A DNA stretch of 5,606 nucleotides from Bacillota bacterium (GCA_023412455.1 JAEYNQ010000002.1:1-5606); one strand, 5' to 3'. Positions 1 through 5,606 are shown, counted from the first letter of the stretch. A program made the numbers and translations. The notes: generated by a model from the letters alone, not told the origin.

Positions 1-177
1 AAGCCAAGTCTGGAAGGGATAAACGCTGAAGGCATCTAAGCGTGAAGCCCCCCTCAAGATAAGACTTCCCATCCGAAAGGAGTAAGACCCCTTAGAGACT
101 ATGAGGTAGATAGGCTTAGGCTGTAAGTGCAGTAATGCATGTAGGTACTAAGTACTAACGGTTCGAGGGTTTGACCT
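1..177 (+). rRNA. 23S ribosomal RNA, 3' end (partial)
   Basis: This is the last ~177 bases of a large-subunit rRNA; the gene starts left of the window. The recognisable parts are the near-universal stretch AAGTCTGGAAGGGATAAACG, then GCATCTAAG and GTGAAGCCC, and the terminal domain with AGTACTAACGGTTCGAGGG and TTTGACC. The 3' end is set at about 177 because TTTGACC is the strand expected to pair with a GGTCAAA-type 5' end of clostridial 23S rRNA. That partner lies outside the window, so the end is uncertain by a few bases. No 5S gene follows in the usual close position. Confidence 0.96.
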
Positions 178-185
178 AGATAAGA

Positions 186-201
186 AAACGCAAAAGCGTT
201 T
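186..201 (+). other. Small perfect hairpin just after 23S
   Basis: AAACGC and GCGTTT form a 6-bp stem around an AAAA loop, nine bases after the inferred 23S end. No T-tract follows, so it is not a terminator by itself. It probably belongs to the precursor RNA trailer and could mark or protect a processing site; that role is inferred from position only. Confidence 0.5.
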
Positions 202-244
202 AGATAAACGGTTAAAATAAAACATCGTAGTATTTGTTTTTGAA

Positions 245-290
245 AGTATAAGAGAACGTATTTTGTACTCCCATTTGAGAGTATAAGAGA
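245..290 (+). repeat. Short direct repeat, two 11-base copies in the 23S trailer
   Basis: AGTATAAGAGA occurs at 245-255 and again at 280-290, a 35-base offset. The second copy lies just before the terminator stem. Both would be in the transcribed trailer of the 23S precursor. The function is unknown. They could be remnants of a duplicated spacer or sequence-specific processing sites. Two short AT-rich copies could also be chance. Confidence 0.4.
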
Positions 291-292
291 TG

Positions 293-349
293 AAAAGGCT
301 TTATATAAGAGGTAGTGAGACTACTTTTTATATAAAGCCTTTTTTATTT
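293..349 (+). terminator. Strong intrinsic terminator of the 23S transcript
   Basis: Bases 293-307 (AAAAGGCTTTATATA) are perfectly complementary to 329-343. The interior continues the pairing through A308-T328, G309-T327 (wobble), A310-T326, G311-T325 (wobble) and GTAGT 312-316 with ACTAC 320-324, leaving a 3-base loop. The stem is about 25 bp without interruption and runs into TTTTTATTT. It ends the rRNA transcript before any 5S gene, so the downstream genes need their own promoters. Confidence 0.9.
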
Positions 350-403
350 GAAATTTCTTCAAAAGTCAGGCCTTGTAGATACACGTAGTAAGGTTTAAAA
401 TGT

Positions 404-437
404 AAAAAGTTCTAGTGGTCATGGACTAGGACTTTTT
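404..437 (+). terminator. Second hairpin, terminator- or attenuator-like, upstream of the DUF488 gene
   Basis: AAAAAGTTCTAGT (404-416) pairs with ACTAGGACTTTTT (425-437), giving 13 bp with one G-T wobble around the loop GGTCATGG. The run of five T is inside the stem and the sequence then goes to CTATTAG, so there is no free U-tail. The near symmetry means it could act in either direction. It may back up the 293-349 terminator, or form a leader structure in the mRNA of the gene at 461, whose ribosome binding site starts ten bases after the stem. I see no known riboswitch consensus around it. Confidence 0.55.
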
Positions 438-460
438 CTATTAGAAAGAAGGGTAAATAC

Positions 461-1081
461 ATGAAATGGACTATTTATACAATAGGTCATTCTAACTATA
501 CACTAGAAGACTTTATTTGTAGGTTAAGAAAATATGATATTGAATATGTAGCAGATATTAGAGGGACACCTTATTCAAAATATAATAAGCAATATGATAA
601 GAATGTGATAGCTGCTAATTTAAACTTATATGGTGTGAAATATGTTTATATGGGGAAAGAATTTGCGGCTCAGAGACAGGATCGTTCTTTGTATTTACCA
701 GGAGGTTATGCAGATTTTGAGAAGGTAAAGAGAGATGCTGATTTTTTAAGTGGGGTAGAGAGGTTAAAAAGGGGAACTGAGAAAGGATATTGTATTGCAC
801 TTATGGGGGCTAGACAAAATCCTGTAGAATGTCATCGCTATGCACTGGTAGGAAGATGGCTTACCACTTATGGCTTTGAGGTGAGACATATCTTACATGA
901 GGGAGGTGTTGCTACTCAGTCACAATTAGAGGAGGTGCTTAAAAGTCGTTATTACGAGGAGAAGGACCAACTGTTGCTAGATATACAGACAGGAGCCCCT
1001 TTATCAAGAGAGGAAGAGATAAAAGAAGCTTATAGGAGAGCCAATCAGCTTATTGGTTATAGAGTAGAACGTATGAGATAG
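461..1081 (+). CDS. DUF488 family protein
   Basis: This 206-residue protein has no signal peptide or membrane segment and should be cytosolic. It matches the DUF488 family. The N-terminal strand carries TIGHS (residues 7-11), followed by VADIRGTPYS (30-39), YMGKEF (63-68), the late motif NPVECHR (120-126) and the C-terminal strand VRHILHEGG (141-149). The biochemical role of the family is not established; its conserved Cys-His-Arg and Asp-x-Arg residues suggest an enzyme or nucleic-acid-linked function, and no more should be claimed. One oddity is that relatives usually read L-x-C-A ahead of the CHR motif, while here Gly116 (MGAR) replaces that Cys and only Cys124 of the pair remains. The start is supported by AGAAGGG at 447-453, seven bases before the ATG. 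The gene sits alone between a 23S terminator and a 5S promoter. No convincing terminator follows it, so some transcripts may run into the 5S gene. Confidence 0.88.
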   Translation: MKWTIYTIGHSNYTLEDFICRLRKYDIEYVADIRGTPYSKYNKQYDKNVIAANLNLYGVKYVYMGKEFAAQRQDRSLYLPGGYADFEKVKRDADFLSGVERLKRGTEKGYCIALMGARQNPVECHRYALVGRWLTTYGFEVRHILHEGGVATQSQLEEVLKSRYYEEKDQLLLDIQTGAPLSREEEIKEAYRRANQLIGYRVERMR

Positions 1082-1231
1082 TAACCCTCTCAGTAACTTT
1101 CTTTCCATAGATGATGAACTCATGAGGCATCAAAAAGTTTCAAATTAATACAAGAATATTAGCCCAGGGAATAAACATAAGCAAGCAAACGGTGTTGGTA
1201 GATTTTTCAACAAGAAATACTCGAAAAGGAA
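1082..1231. other. Intergenic region between the DUF488 gene and the 5S promoter
   Basis: This is about 150 AT-rich bases with no complete gene. A weak stem (GATG...CATC around 1111-1131) is too poor to be a terminator. On the + strand one frame stays open from 1126 to 1262 without a start codon. It includes a peptide reading ILAQGINISKQTV, which faintly recalls a transposase helix-turn-helix segment but is too short to name. Confidence 0.4.
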
Positions 1232-1260
1232 TTGACATATGTAATATAATGGTGTATAGT
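1232..1260 (+). promoter_or_regulatory. Sigma-A type promoter for the 5S rRNA / tRNA-His unit
   Basis: A perfect -35 box TTGACA (1232-1237) is separated by 17 bases from TATAGT (1255-1260), one mismatch from TATAAT. Transcription would start near 1267, about 20 bases before the 5S gene, as expected for a stable-RNA promoter. A perfect TATAAT also occurs at 1245-1250, but it is only 7 bases from the -35 box and has no suitable -35 of its own. The 5S gene is therefore likely expressed independently of the 16S-23S transcript. Confidence 0.88.
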
Positions 1261-1288
1261 TAAATAGCTATAACAATAGCAATAAATT

Positions 1289-1405
1289 TTTGGTGGTGAT
1301 GCGTTTAGGGGAAACACCCGTTTCCATACCGAACACGATGGTTAAGACCTAAGCGGCCGATGGTACTTGTCTGGAGACGGATTGGGAGAGTAGGTGGCTG
1401 CCAAA
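1289..1405 (+). rRNA. rrf: 5S ribosomal RNA
   Basis: A complete 5S rRNA of about 117 bases. Diagnostic segments are the 5' strand TTTGGTGGTGATG, ACACCCGTTTCCATACCGAA, the loop containing CCGAACACGATGGTTAAG, CCGATGGTACTTG, GGGAGAGTAGG and the 3' strand GGCTGCCAAA. The ends pair as helix I (TTTGG at 1289-1293 with CCAAA at 1401-1405), which fixes the boundaries to within one or two bases. It has its own strong promoter, lies 1.1 kb after the 23S gene, and is followed after six bases by tRNA-His, so the two RNAs must be separated by processing. Confidence 0.95.
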
Positions 1406-1411
1406 TTTAAT

Positions 1412-1486
1412 GGTGGGTGTAGCTCAGTTGGTAGTAGCACTGGATTGTGGTTCCAGGTGTCGTGGGTTCGAGCCCCATCTCCCACC
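1412..1486 (+). tRNA. tRNA-His (anticodon GTG)
   Basis: The cloverleaf folds as acceptor GTGGGTG (1413-1419) with CTCCCAC (1479-1485), D-arm GCTC...TAGC with GG in the loop, anticodon stem CTGGA/TCCAG around TTGTGGT, a 5-base variable loop, and T-arm GTGGG-TTCGAGC-CCCAT. The anticodon GTG (1447-1449) reads His codons. The extra G at 1412 opposite C at 1486 is the G-1:C73 pair that histidyl-tRNA synthetase requires. Oddities: a U6-U67 mismatch in the acceptor stem, a C13-U22 non-pair in the D stem, and no encoded CCA (TTA follows base 73), so CCA must be added enzymatically. It is co-transcribed with the 5S gene six bases upstream. Confidence 0.95.
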
Positions 1487-1495
1487 TTATAAAGC

Positions 1496-1546
1496 AAAAT
1501 CCTCTTTAGAGTACTTATGTACAAAAAAGAGGATTTTTTATTTTTT
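1496..1546 (+). terminator. Intrinsic terminator of the 5S / tRNA-His transcript
   Basis: AAAATCCTCTTT (1496-1507) is perfectly complementary to 1526-1537, and an inner GTAC/GTAC stem (1511-1514 with 1519-1522) caps it. The 3' arm runs into TTTTTTATTTTTT. It lies ten bases after the tRNA and closes the stable-RNA unit, separating it from the kinase genes. Confidence 0.93.
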
Positions 1547-1665
1547 GTATAAAATTTCGAATATTGTATGGAAATATGGTAGAAATAGTGATATTATAAG
1601 GCATGTATTATAAATAATGCTAAAATATGTAAGAAATATAATATTTAGGTGGTGAGTAATTAAAG
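1547..1665 (+). other. Leader region of the kinase pair
   Basis: This very AT-rich stretch must hold the promoter of the gene at 1666, because a strong terminator lies just upstream. No -35/-10 pair with good spacing stands out. TTGTAT at 1564 and TATTAT at 1592 are 22 bases apart, and TATAAT at 1637-1642 is too close to the ribosome binding site. An imperfect 8-bp inverted repeat with one bulge (1601-1620, GCAT...ATGC) could be an operator or just AT-rich chance. The ribosome binding site is AGGTGGTGA (1647-1655), ten bases before the ATG. Confidence 0.45.
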
Positions 1666-3651
1666 ATGGATAAAAACTATACTCTAGAAGATTTAGGGCA
1701 AGTTTTAGATAAAATTCCTTTTCTCGCTTGGATAAATGATGAGGAGGGAGAGCTTATTTATGGCAATACCTCTTATTGCAATCATTTTTCAACGTTAGAT
1801 CCATCTAATCAAGTAATAAAACTTAATGGGAGAGAGTTTTTTACGCGGTGGAAGCATCAATATAATACAGAGGGGAAAATAATAAAAAGCTATGGATTAG
1901 GAAAAGGTGTGGATAAATATGCTTTTTTTAATGAGTTTTTAGCTGAGAATTATTATTTACCAGATGAATTGAAAGAAACTAAAAATATACCCTTAGATTT
2001 AAATGAAGGATTAGTAGAAATAGAGCCTTTACTTACTCAGATGTTAGCTCAGAGCAAAGCAGAGATGGTCGCCATTTTTTTAGAGAGAGAAGAGGGAGGA
2101 GAGCAACTTAAGCTCCAGTTCTTAGATGCAATAGACAGAGGCTGTATAAGGGATTTAGATAGAAATCACCTAGAAATAAATAAAGGAAGCTTATTAAGGG
2201 AAGAAGAGAGCTATGGGGTTTTCCTAGAAGAAAATCAGTTAGATAAGCCTTTAGGTGAGTTAGTCCATCAGTTCCATATGAAAGGTATCAAGATATACCC
2301 TATTTTATTTAATCATACAGAGATTGGGTTTATTACATTACTTTATAATCATAATGAAGGCGATGAAAAATATATAGATATGATAATGGTGGGTTTCATC
2401 TATTACTTGGGTGTCATTATTCGATATATCATTAACTATAAACAAGTTGAACGCACTATTTTAGAAAGACAAGAAGCTGAAAAAGAATTAGATTTATTCT
2501 CCAACCATATGCAGCAGTTAATTATATTTATGGATACAAAAGGAAAGGTAGTAAGAGTAGGTGATTATTGGAAGAGCCTACTGGGTTGGACAAAGAGTGA
2601 ATTAAAGGAGAAGGGTTTAGAAAATTGGATGCATCCTAGCTGTATAGAAAGATTCCATGAGATAAGAGAAGCTTTATTAGAGGACAACACCCACGTTTAT
2701 ATGCAGGAAGGATTCAGCTTAATTACTATTGAAGGAACGTATAAGCAAGTAAGTTGCTATATTAGATATAGTAAGGAACTTGAACAATTTATGATAATTG
2801 GCAGAGATATTTCAAATCTCCATAAGGCAGAAGAAGAATACTTGGATTTACAAAAATATACAGCTTTAGAACACGTAAGAGAGGACTTTTTAAGGCATAC
2901 AATACAAGAATTAAAAAGACCAATAGATACATTATCTAAGAATATTACCACTATAAAGGAGAGCATAGACCAACATCAAGAAGTAGAAAACAGAGGCGTC
3001 TGGGTACGTTATGTGAATATGATCGAACAAAATGAAAGGCGATTAGAGCGACTTATTAATAACTTAATTGATAGTGGTAAGATTGAAAGAAAAGAGTATA
3101 AGCTTCACAAGGTATATTGTGATGTAGTAAAACTTATTGACTATATTGTACAGGTAGTTAGGAGCTATGTAGAGTCTAAGGGACTTTCTATATCTCTAGA
3201 AACCACTGTAGAAAAAGCGATAATGTATTGTGACATCAATGAAATTCAGCGGGCCATGCTTAATCTTATTTCTAATGGCATTAAGTACACTGGTGAAGAG
3301 GGACAGATAACGATTAAGATAGATAAGAAAGAGAAAAATCTTCAGATTAAGGTCATCGATACAGGAGAGGGTATCCCACCAGAGAAGGTAGACAAGATAT
3401 TTGAGAGTTTTGTAAGAGGCTACAACTCTTTAACAAGAAGAAAAGAAGGGGCAGGTATTGGCTTAGCCCTTGTAAAAGGCATTATTGAACTCCATCATGG
3501 TAAAATTAGTGTGGAGAGTCAACTAAAGAAAGAGACGTGTTTTACTATAGAAATACCTTTTGTTACAGAACCCATAAAGGCGAATAGGACAGTTCAAGAA
3601 ATAAGCATAGCGACTATAAAGAATTGGGAAATGGAATTTGCAGATATATGA
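1666..3651 (+). CDS. PAS/GAF sensor histidine kinase-like protein lacking the phospho-accepting His
   Basis: This 661-residue protein has no membrane segment or signal peptide and is probably a cytosolic sensor. Visible domains in order: a PAS-like region (about 5-105), a GAF-like region (about 116-255), a connecting helix with coiled-coil character (256-277), a second PAS domain (about 278-386, ending IIGRDIS), the dimerisation helices (about 400-475) and an HATPase_c domain (about 520-632). The ATP-binding boxes look complete: N-box LNLISNGIKYT with Asn533 and Asn537, G1 DTGEGI (565-570), F-box KIFESF (577-582) and G2 GAGIGL (595-600). The H-box is not: where kinases have F-x-x-x-x-S-H-E-L-R-T-P, this reads FLRHTIQELKRP (408-419), with Gln414 at the phosphoacceptor site. 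His411 is three residues off register. It can therefore probably bind ATP but not autophosphorylate in the usual way. After the last strand there is a 29-residue tail (633-661). The next gene starts 24 bases downstream and encodes a paralogue with the opposite defect, so the two may work as a heteromer. The ligands of the sensor domains are unknown. Confidence 0.9.
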   Translation: MDKNYTLEDLGQVLDKIPFLAWINDEEGELIYGNTSYCNHFSTLDPSNQVIKLNGREFFTRWKHQYNTEGKIIKSYGLGKGVDKYAFFNEFLAENYYLPDELKETKNIPLDLNEGLVEIEPLLTQMLAQSKAEMVAIFLEREEGGEQLKLQFLDAIDRGCIRDLDRNHLEINKGSLLREEESYGVFLEENQLDKPLGELVHQFHMKGIKIYPILFNHTEIGFITLLYNHNEGDEKYIDMIMVGFIYYLGVIIRYIINYKQVERTILERQEAEKELDLFSNHMQQLIIFMDTKGKVVRVGDYWKSLLGWTKSELKEKGLENWMHPSCIERFHEIREALLEDNTHVYMQEGFSLITIEGTYKQVSCYIRYSKELEQFMIIGRDISNLHKAEEEYLDLQKYTALEHVREDFLRHTIQELKRPIDTLSKNITTIKESIDQHQEVENRGVWVRYVNMIEQNERRLERLINNLIDSGKIERKEYKLHKVYCDVVKLIDYIVQVVRSYVESKGLSISLETTVEKAIMYCDINEIQRAMLNLISNGIKYTGEEGQITIKIDKKEKNLQIKVIDTGEGIPPEKVDKIFESFVRGYNSLTRRKEGAGIGLALVKGIIELHHGKISVESQLKKETCFTIEIPFVTEPIKANRTVQEISIATIKNWEMEFADI

Positions 3652-3655
3652 GGAA

Positions 3656-3671
3656 TAAGGAGAAAAGGCGG
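3656..3671 (+). promoter_or_regulatory. Ribosome binding region of the second kinase gene
   Basis: Two purine-rich sites precede the ATG at 3676. TAAGGAG (3656-3662) is the better match to the anti-Shine-Dalgarno but is 13 bases away, and AAAGGCGG (3664-3671) is only 4 bases away. No alternative in-frame start exists between the TGA of the upstream gene (in the same frame, 3649-3651) and 3676, so the start is secure although the spacing is unusual. It may tune the ratio of the two proteins. Confidence 0.55.
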
Positions 3672-3675
3672 TAAA

Positions 3676-5606
3676 ATGAAATATACATTGGAGGATTTAG
3701 AGGGGTTATTAGATTGTACGGGGTTAATGATAGTTATTCTAGATCAATTTTTACGTTGTACATATATGAATGCATATGCCCATAGTATGCTTGAAAGAAT
3801 TCAAGAAGAAAAGTATTCAAAGGAGACCATTCTAGGTAAACATCTAAGTAAACTATGGCAAGTTGACGAAGGAGATGAGCTAGAGTCTTATATTAAAAAG
3901 GTGTTGCTAGAGGGGGAAAAAGCAGCTTATCTTAGTAAGATAATTGGACCTAGATATTACTTAGAAACAGGATTTGTTTTAACACCCTTAGAGAGAGAAG
4001 ACAAAACTGTTAAGGGGTGTATTTTAGTAGGACGTGCTATTAAAATGTATCCCTTGGAAAATCCATTGGTAAGACAAACGCTAGCTTTAGAAAAAGGTTT
4101 CTTAAGCGAAGAGGTTGGAGTGGATGTTTATTATAAAATATTTAGGAGCTTGCTAGAAAAAACTAAAAATAATTTTGGTAAAATTGAAGTTAATACAAAG
4201 AGTAAAGAAAGAGCCTTTGCTGTTTATTATTATGATGTAAAGGAGCAAGCTTTCATTCTTCACCTTGCTGTAGGCTTTTTTGAAAAATATAAGGAACATA
4301 ATGGAAGATATAGAGTTAAGGAACGATTAATGAAGGAGGCTATTTTTAGAGGAAAATATGGGCGAGTAAAAAAGCTTGGAGAAGATCAGCCTGGGGCAGC
4401 TTATTTAGAGGGATTAGAGACAGAGGGCGTAAAGTATATTATTGAGCAACCTATAATGGTAGATGGTTGCTTATTAGGAATGATCATTTATGCCACAAAG
4501 GAAGAAAAAGAAGAAATTTATTATGAGCAGGGTGGCTTTTATAATATTATTAGTAATATTATACTCATTATTAAGAGCAGTTTATTGGTTGAAAAGTATA
4601 CACAAGAAACAAAAGCATATAGACATATGGCTGAAAAGAATAGGTTATTATTTGAAAATTCAGAATGCCTATTATGTATTTTAGATAGTAATGGTAAGTT
4701 GATAAAAATCAATAAAAAATGGGAGCAGCTTCTTGGCTATACAGAGGAAACATTTAAAGAAGTAAGCTTTTGGCAGGTCATGGGAATACAGGAGTCCTCT
4801 CATTCTATAGAGGCTTTAGAAGAGTGTTATTTTAAAAAAGGGAGATGCGTTTGGATTAATTGGAACATTCAACGTAAAAACCTGAATAATAAAGAGGTCA
4901 TATTGGTAATTGGAATTGATGTAACGGAAGAAAGGCTGGCACTAGAGAGAAGTAGGGAGATTAAAGGACAGCTAGAAAAAGAAAAGGTTAAAAGTCAAAT
5001 TTTTGCCACTTTATCCCATGAATTCAAAACCCCTCTTAACGTTATTTTATTAGTGACGCAGCTCATGAGTAAGGACTTGAAGAATTCCATTCATAATAAA
5101 CACCATGAAAGGATAGGACAAGTTGTAAAGGGTGTTGATAAAAATGCCTATAAACTATTAAAAATATCTAATGACCTCATTGACTTGACAAGAATAGATA
5201 TGGCAAATTATGACCTAAGTTATGAGAGATATAATATAGTCAGTGTCATACAAGAAATGATAAGACAAATAGAATATCATGTAAAAGATCGGCCTATTAT
5301 TTTTAATACCACTTTAGAGGAAAAGGATGTAGAGTGTGATATCACCAATATGGAACGTATTATAACGAATCTTATGAGTTATGCACTAAAAAAGGCTATA
5401 GAAGGAGAAGAGATAGTCGTTCAGTTAACAGAAGAAGATATGCTGAAGCTTTCAATCTTTTATAGAGAACACAGTACCTCCATAAGGACTAACAGTAAGG
5501 AATATATGGAAGAACAAATAGGTTATTTGAATCTGGATATAGCAGAAAAGGTTGCTAACTTACAAGGTGGAAGTATCTCTTATGAAGAATATAGCAGAGA
5601 TTGGCG
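3676..5606 (+). CDS. PAS/GAF sensor histidine kinase-like protein with degenerate ATP-binding domain (3' end outside window)
   Basis: The reading frame is open from the ATG to the right edge; 643 full codons are visible and no stop is reached. It begins MKYTLEDLEGLLD, resembling the start of the upstream kinase (YTLEDLGQVLD), and has the same plan: a PAS-like region (about 5-120), a GAF-like region (about 150-300), a PAS domain (about 325-418, ending IGIDVT), dimerisation helices and an HATPase-like fold. No membrane segment is seen. The H-box is textbook: IFATLSHEFKTPLN (442-455) with His448. The ATP-binding region aligns over its length but has lost its catalytic residues. The N-box reads TNLMSYALKKA (564-574), with Tyr569 for the Mg-binding Asn. 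The G1 Asp-x-Gly-x-Gly is FYREHS (595-600). The G2 Gly-x-Gly is YLNL (617-620). It should thus be phosphorylatable but unable to use ATP itself. Lack of stops and retained secondary-structure pattern argue against simple decay. A receiver domain or response regulator could follow beyond the edge. Confidence 0.88.
   Translation, partial: MKYTLEDLEGLLDCTGLMIVILDQFLRCTYMNAYAHSMLERIQEEKYSKETILGKHLSKLWQVDEGDELESYIKKVLLEGEKAAYLSKIIGPRYYLETGFVLTPLEREDKTVKGCILVGRAIKMYPLENPLVRQTLALEKGFLSEEVGVDVYYKIFRSLLEKTKNNFGKIEVNTKSKERAFAVYYYDVKEQAFILHLAVGFFEKYKEHNGRYRVKERLMKEAIFRGKYGRVKKLGEDQPGAAYLEGLETEGVKYIIEQPIMVDGCLLGMIIYATKEEKEEIYYEQGGFYNIISNIILIIKSSLLVEKYTQETKAYRHMAEKNRLLFENSECLLCILDSNGKLIKINKKWEQLLGYTEETFKEVSFWQVMGIQESSHSIEALEECYFKKGRCVWINWNIQRKNLNNKEVILVIGIDVTEERLALERSREIKGQLEKEKVKSQIFATLSHEFKTPLNVILLVTQLMSKDLKNSIHNKHHERIGQVVKGVDKNAYKLLKISNDLIDLTRIDMANYDLSYERYNIVSVIQEMIRQIEYHVKDRPIIFNTTLEEKDVECDITNMERIITNLMSYALKKAIEGEEIVVQLTEEDMLKLSIFYREHSTSIRTNSKEYMEEQIGYLNLDIAEKVANLQGGSISYEEYSRDW

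Noticed and set aside
373..401. Possible promoter TTGTAG-17-TAAAAT before the DUF488 gene
   Set aside because: The -35 matches consensus at only three positions, and the predicted start would fall inside the 404-437 hairpin, so I do not call it.
494..517. The tag NYTLED occurs in the DUF488 protein as well as at the start of the first kinase
   Set aside because: The surrounding residues and folds are unrelated; a six-residue match is likely chance, unlike the start-aligned similarity between the two kinases.
615..800. Minus-strand frame inside the DUF488 gene
   Set aside because: Shadow of a clear family gene on the other strand, with no ribosome binding site evidence.
1245..1250. Perfect TATAAT
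   Set aside because: It is only 7 bases after TTGACA and lacks its own -35; TATAGT at 1255 has the correct 17-base spacing.
1342..1524. Minus-strand open frame of 60 codons across the 5S and tRNA genes
   Set aside because: It is antisense to a well-defined 5S rRNA and tRNA-His. The peptide (GARTHD...) is the typical spurious translation of a tRNA gene.
1410..1613. Plus-strand open frame of 67 codons starting at the tRNA
   Set aside because: It reads through the tRNA-His and its terminator; VAQLVVALDCGSRCRGFEPHLPP is the familiar false peptide from tRNA sequence.
2757..2966. Minus-strand frame inside the first kinase gene
   Set aside because: Antisense shadow; the sense frame encodes the PAS and H-box region.
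4490..4684. Plus-strand 64-codon frame with a hydrophobic stretch, resembling a small membrane protein
   Set aside because: It overlaps the second kinase in another frame across its GAF/PAS junction, where the kinase frame is continuous and matches domain patterns; the hydrophobicity follows from AT-rich codons.

Overview
The window comes from a low-GC Gram-positive genome, most likely a clostridial Firmicute. A Lachnospirales/Cellulosilyticum-like organism would fit, but I cannot place it from sequence alone. The grounds are the AT-rich coding style, strong AGGAG/AGGTGG-type ribosome binding sites, a clostridial-looking 5S rRNA, and long intrinsic terminators.

Layout (all genes on +): the 3' end of a 23S rRNA (1-177) is followed by a spacer with a small hairpin, a short direct repeat and a 24-bp-stem terminator (293-349). 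A second, tail-less hairpin (404-437) precedes a DUF488 family protein gene (461-1081). Then come a near-consensus promoter (1232-1260), a 5S rRNA (about 1289-1405), a tRNA-His(GTG) only six bases behind it (1412-1486), and an intrinsic terminator (1496-1546). The 5S gene is therefore about 1.1 kb from the 23S end, with a protein gene between them and its own promoter.

The second half holds two tandem, co-directional genes for cytoplasmic PAS/GAF sensor histidine kinase-like proteins, 24 bases apart: 1666-3651 (661 aa, complete) and 3676 to beyond the right edge (643 codons visible). They look like divergent paralogues.

The main observation is that the two proteins have complementary lesions. 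The first has a complete ATP-binding domain (N, G1, F and G2 boxes), but the phospho-accepting His of its H-box is Gln414. The second has a textbook H-box (His448 in SHEFKTPLN), but its ATP-binding domain has lost the N-box Asn, the G1 Asp-x-Gly-x-Gly and the G2 Gly-x-Gly. The sequence suggests a split kinase in which the first protein supplies the ATPase and the second the phosphoacceptor, acting in trans as an obligate heteromer. That function is inference; the motif states are read directly. No response regulator is visible in the window.
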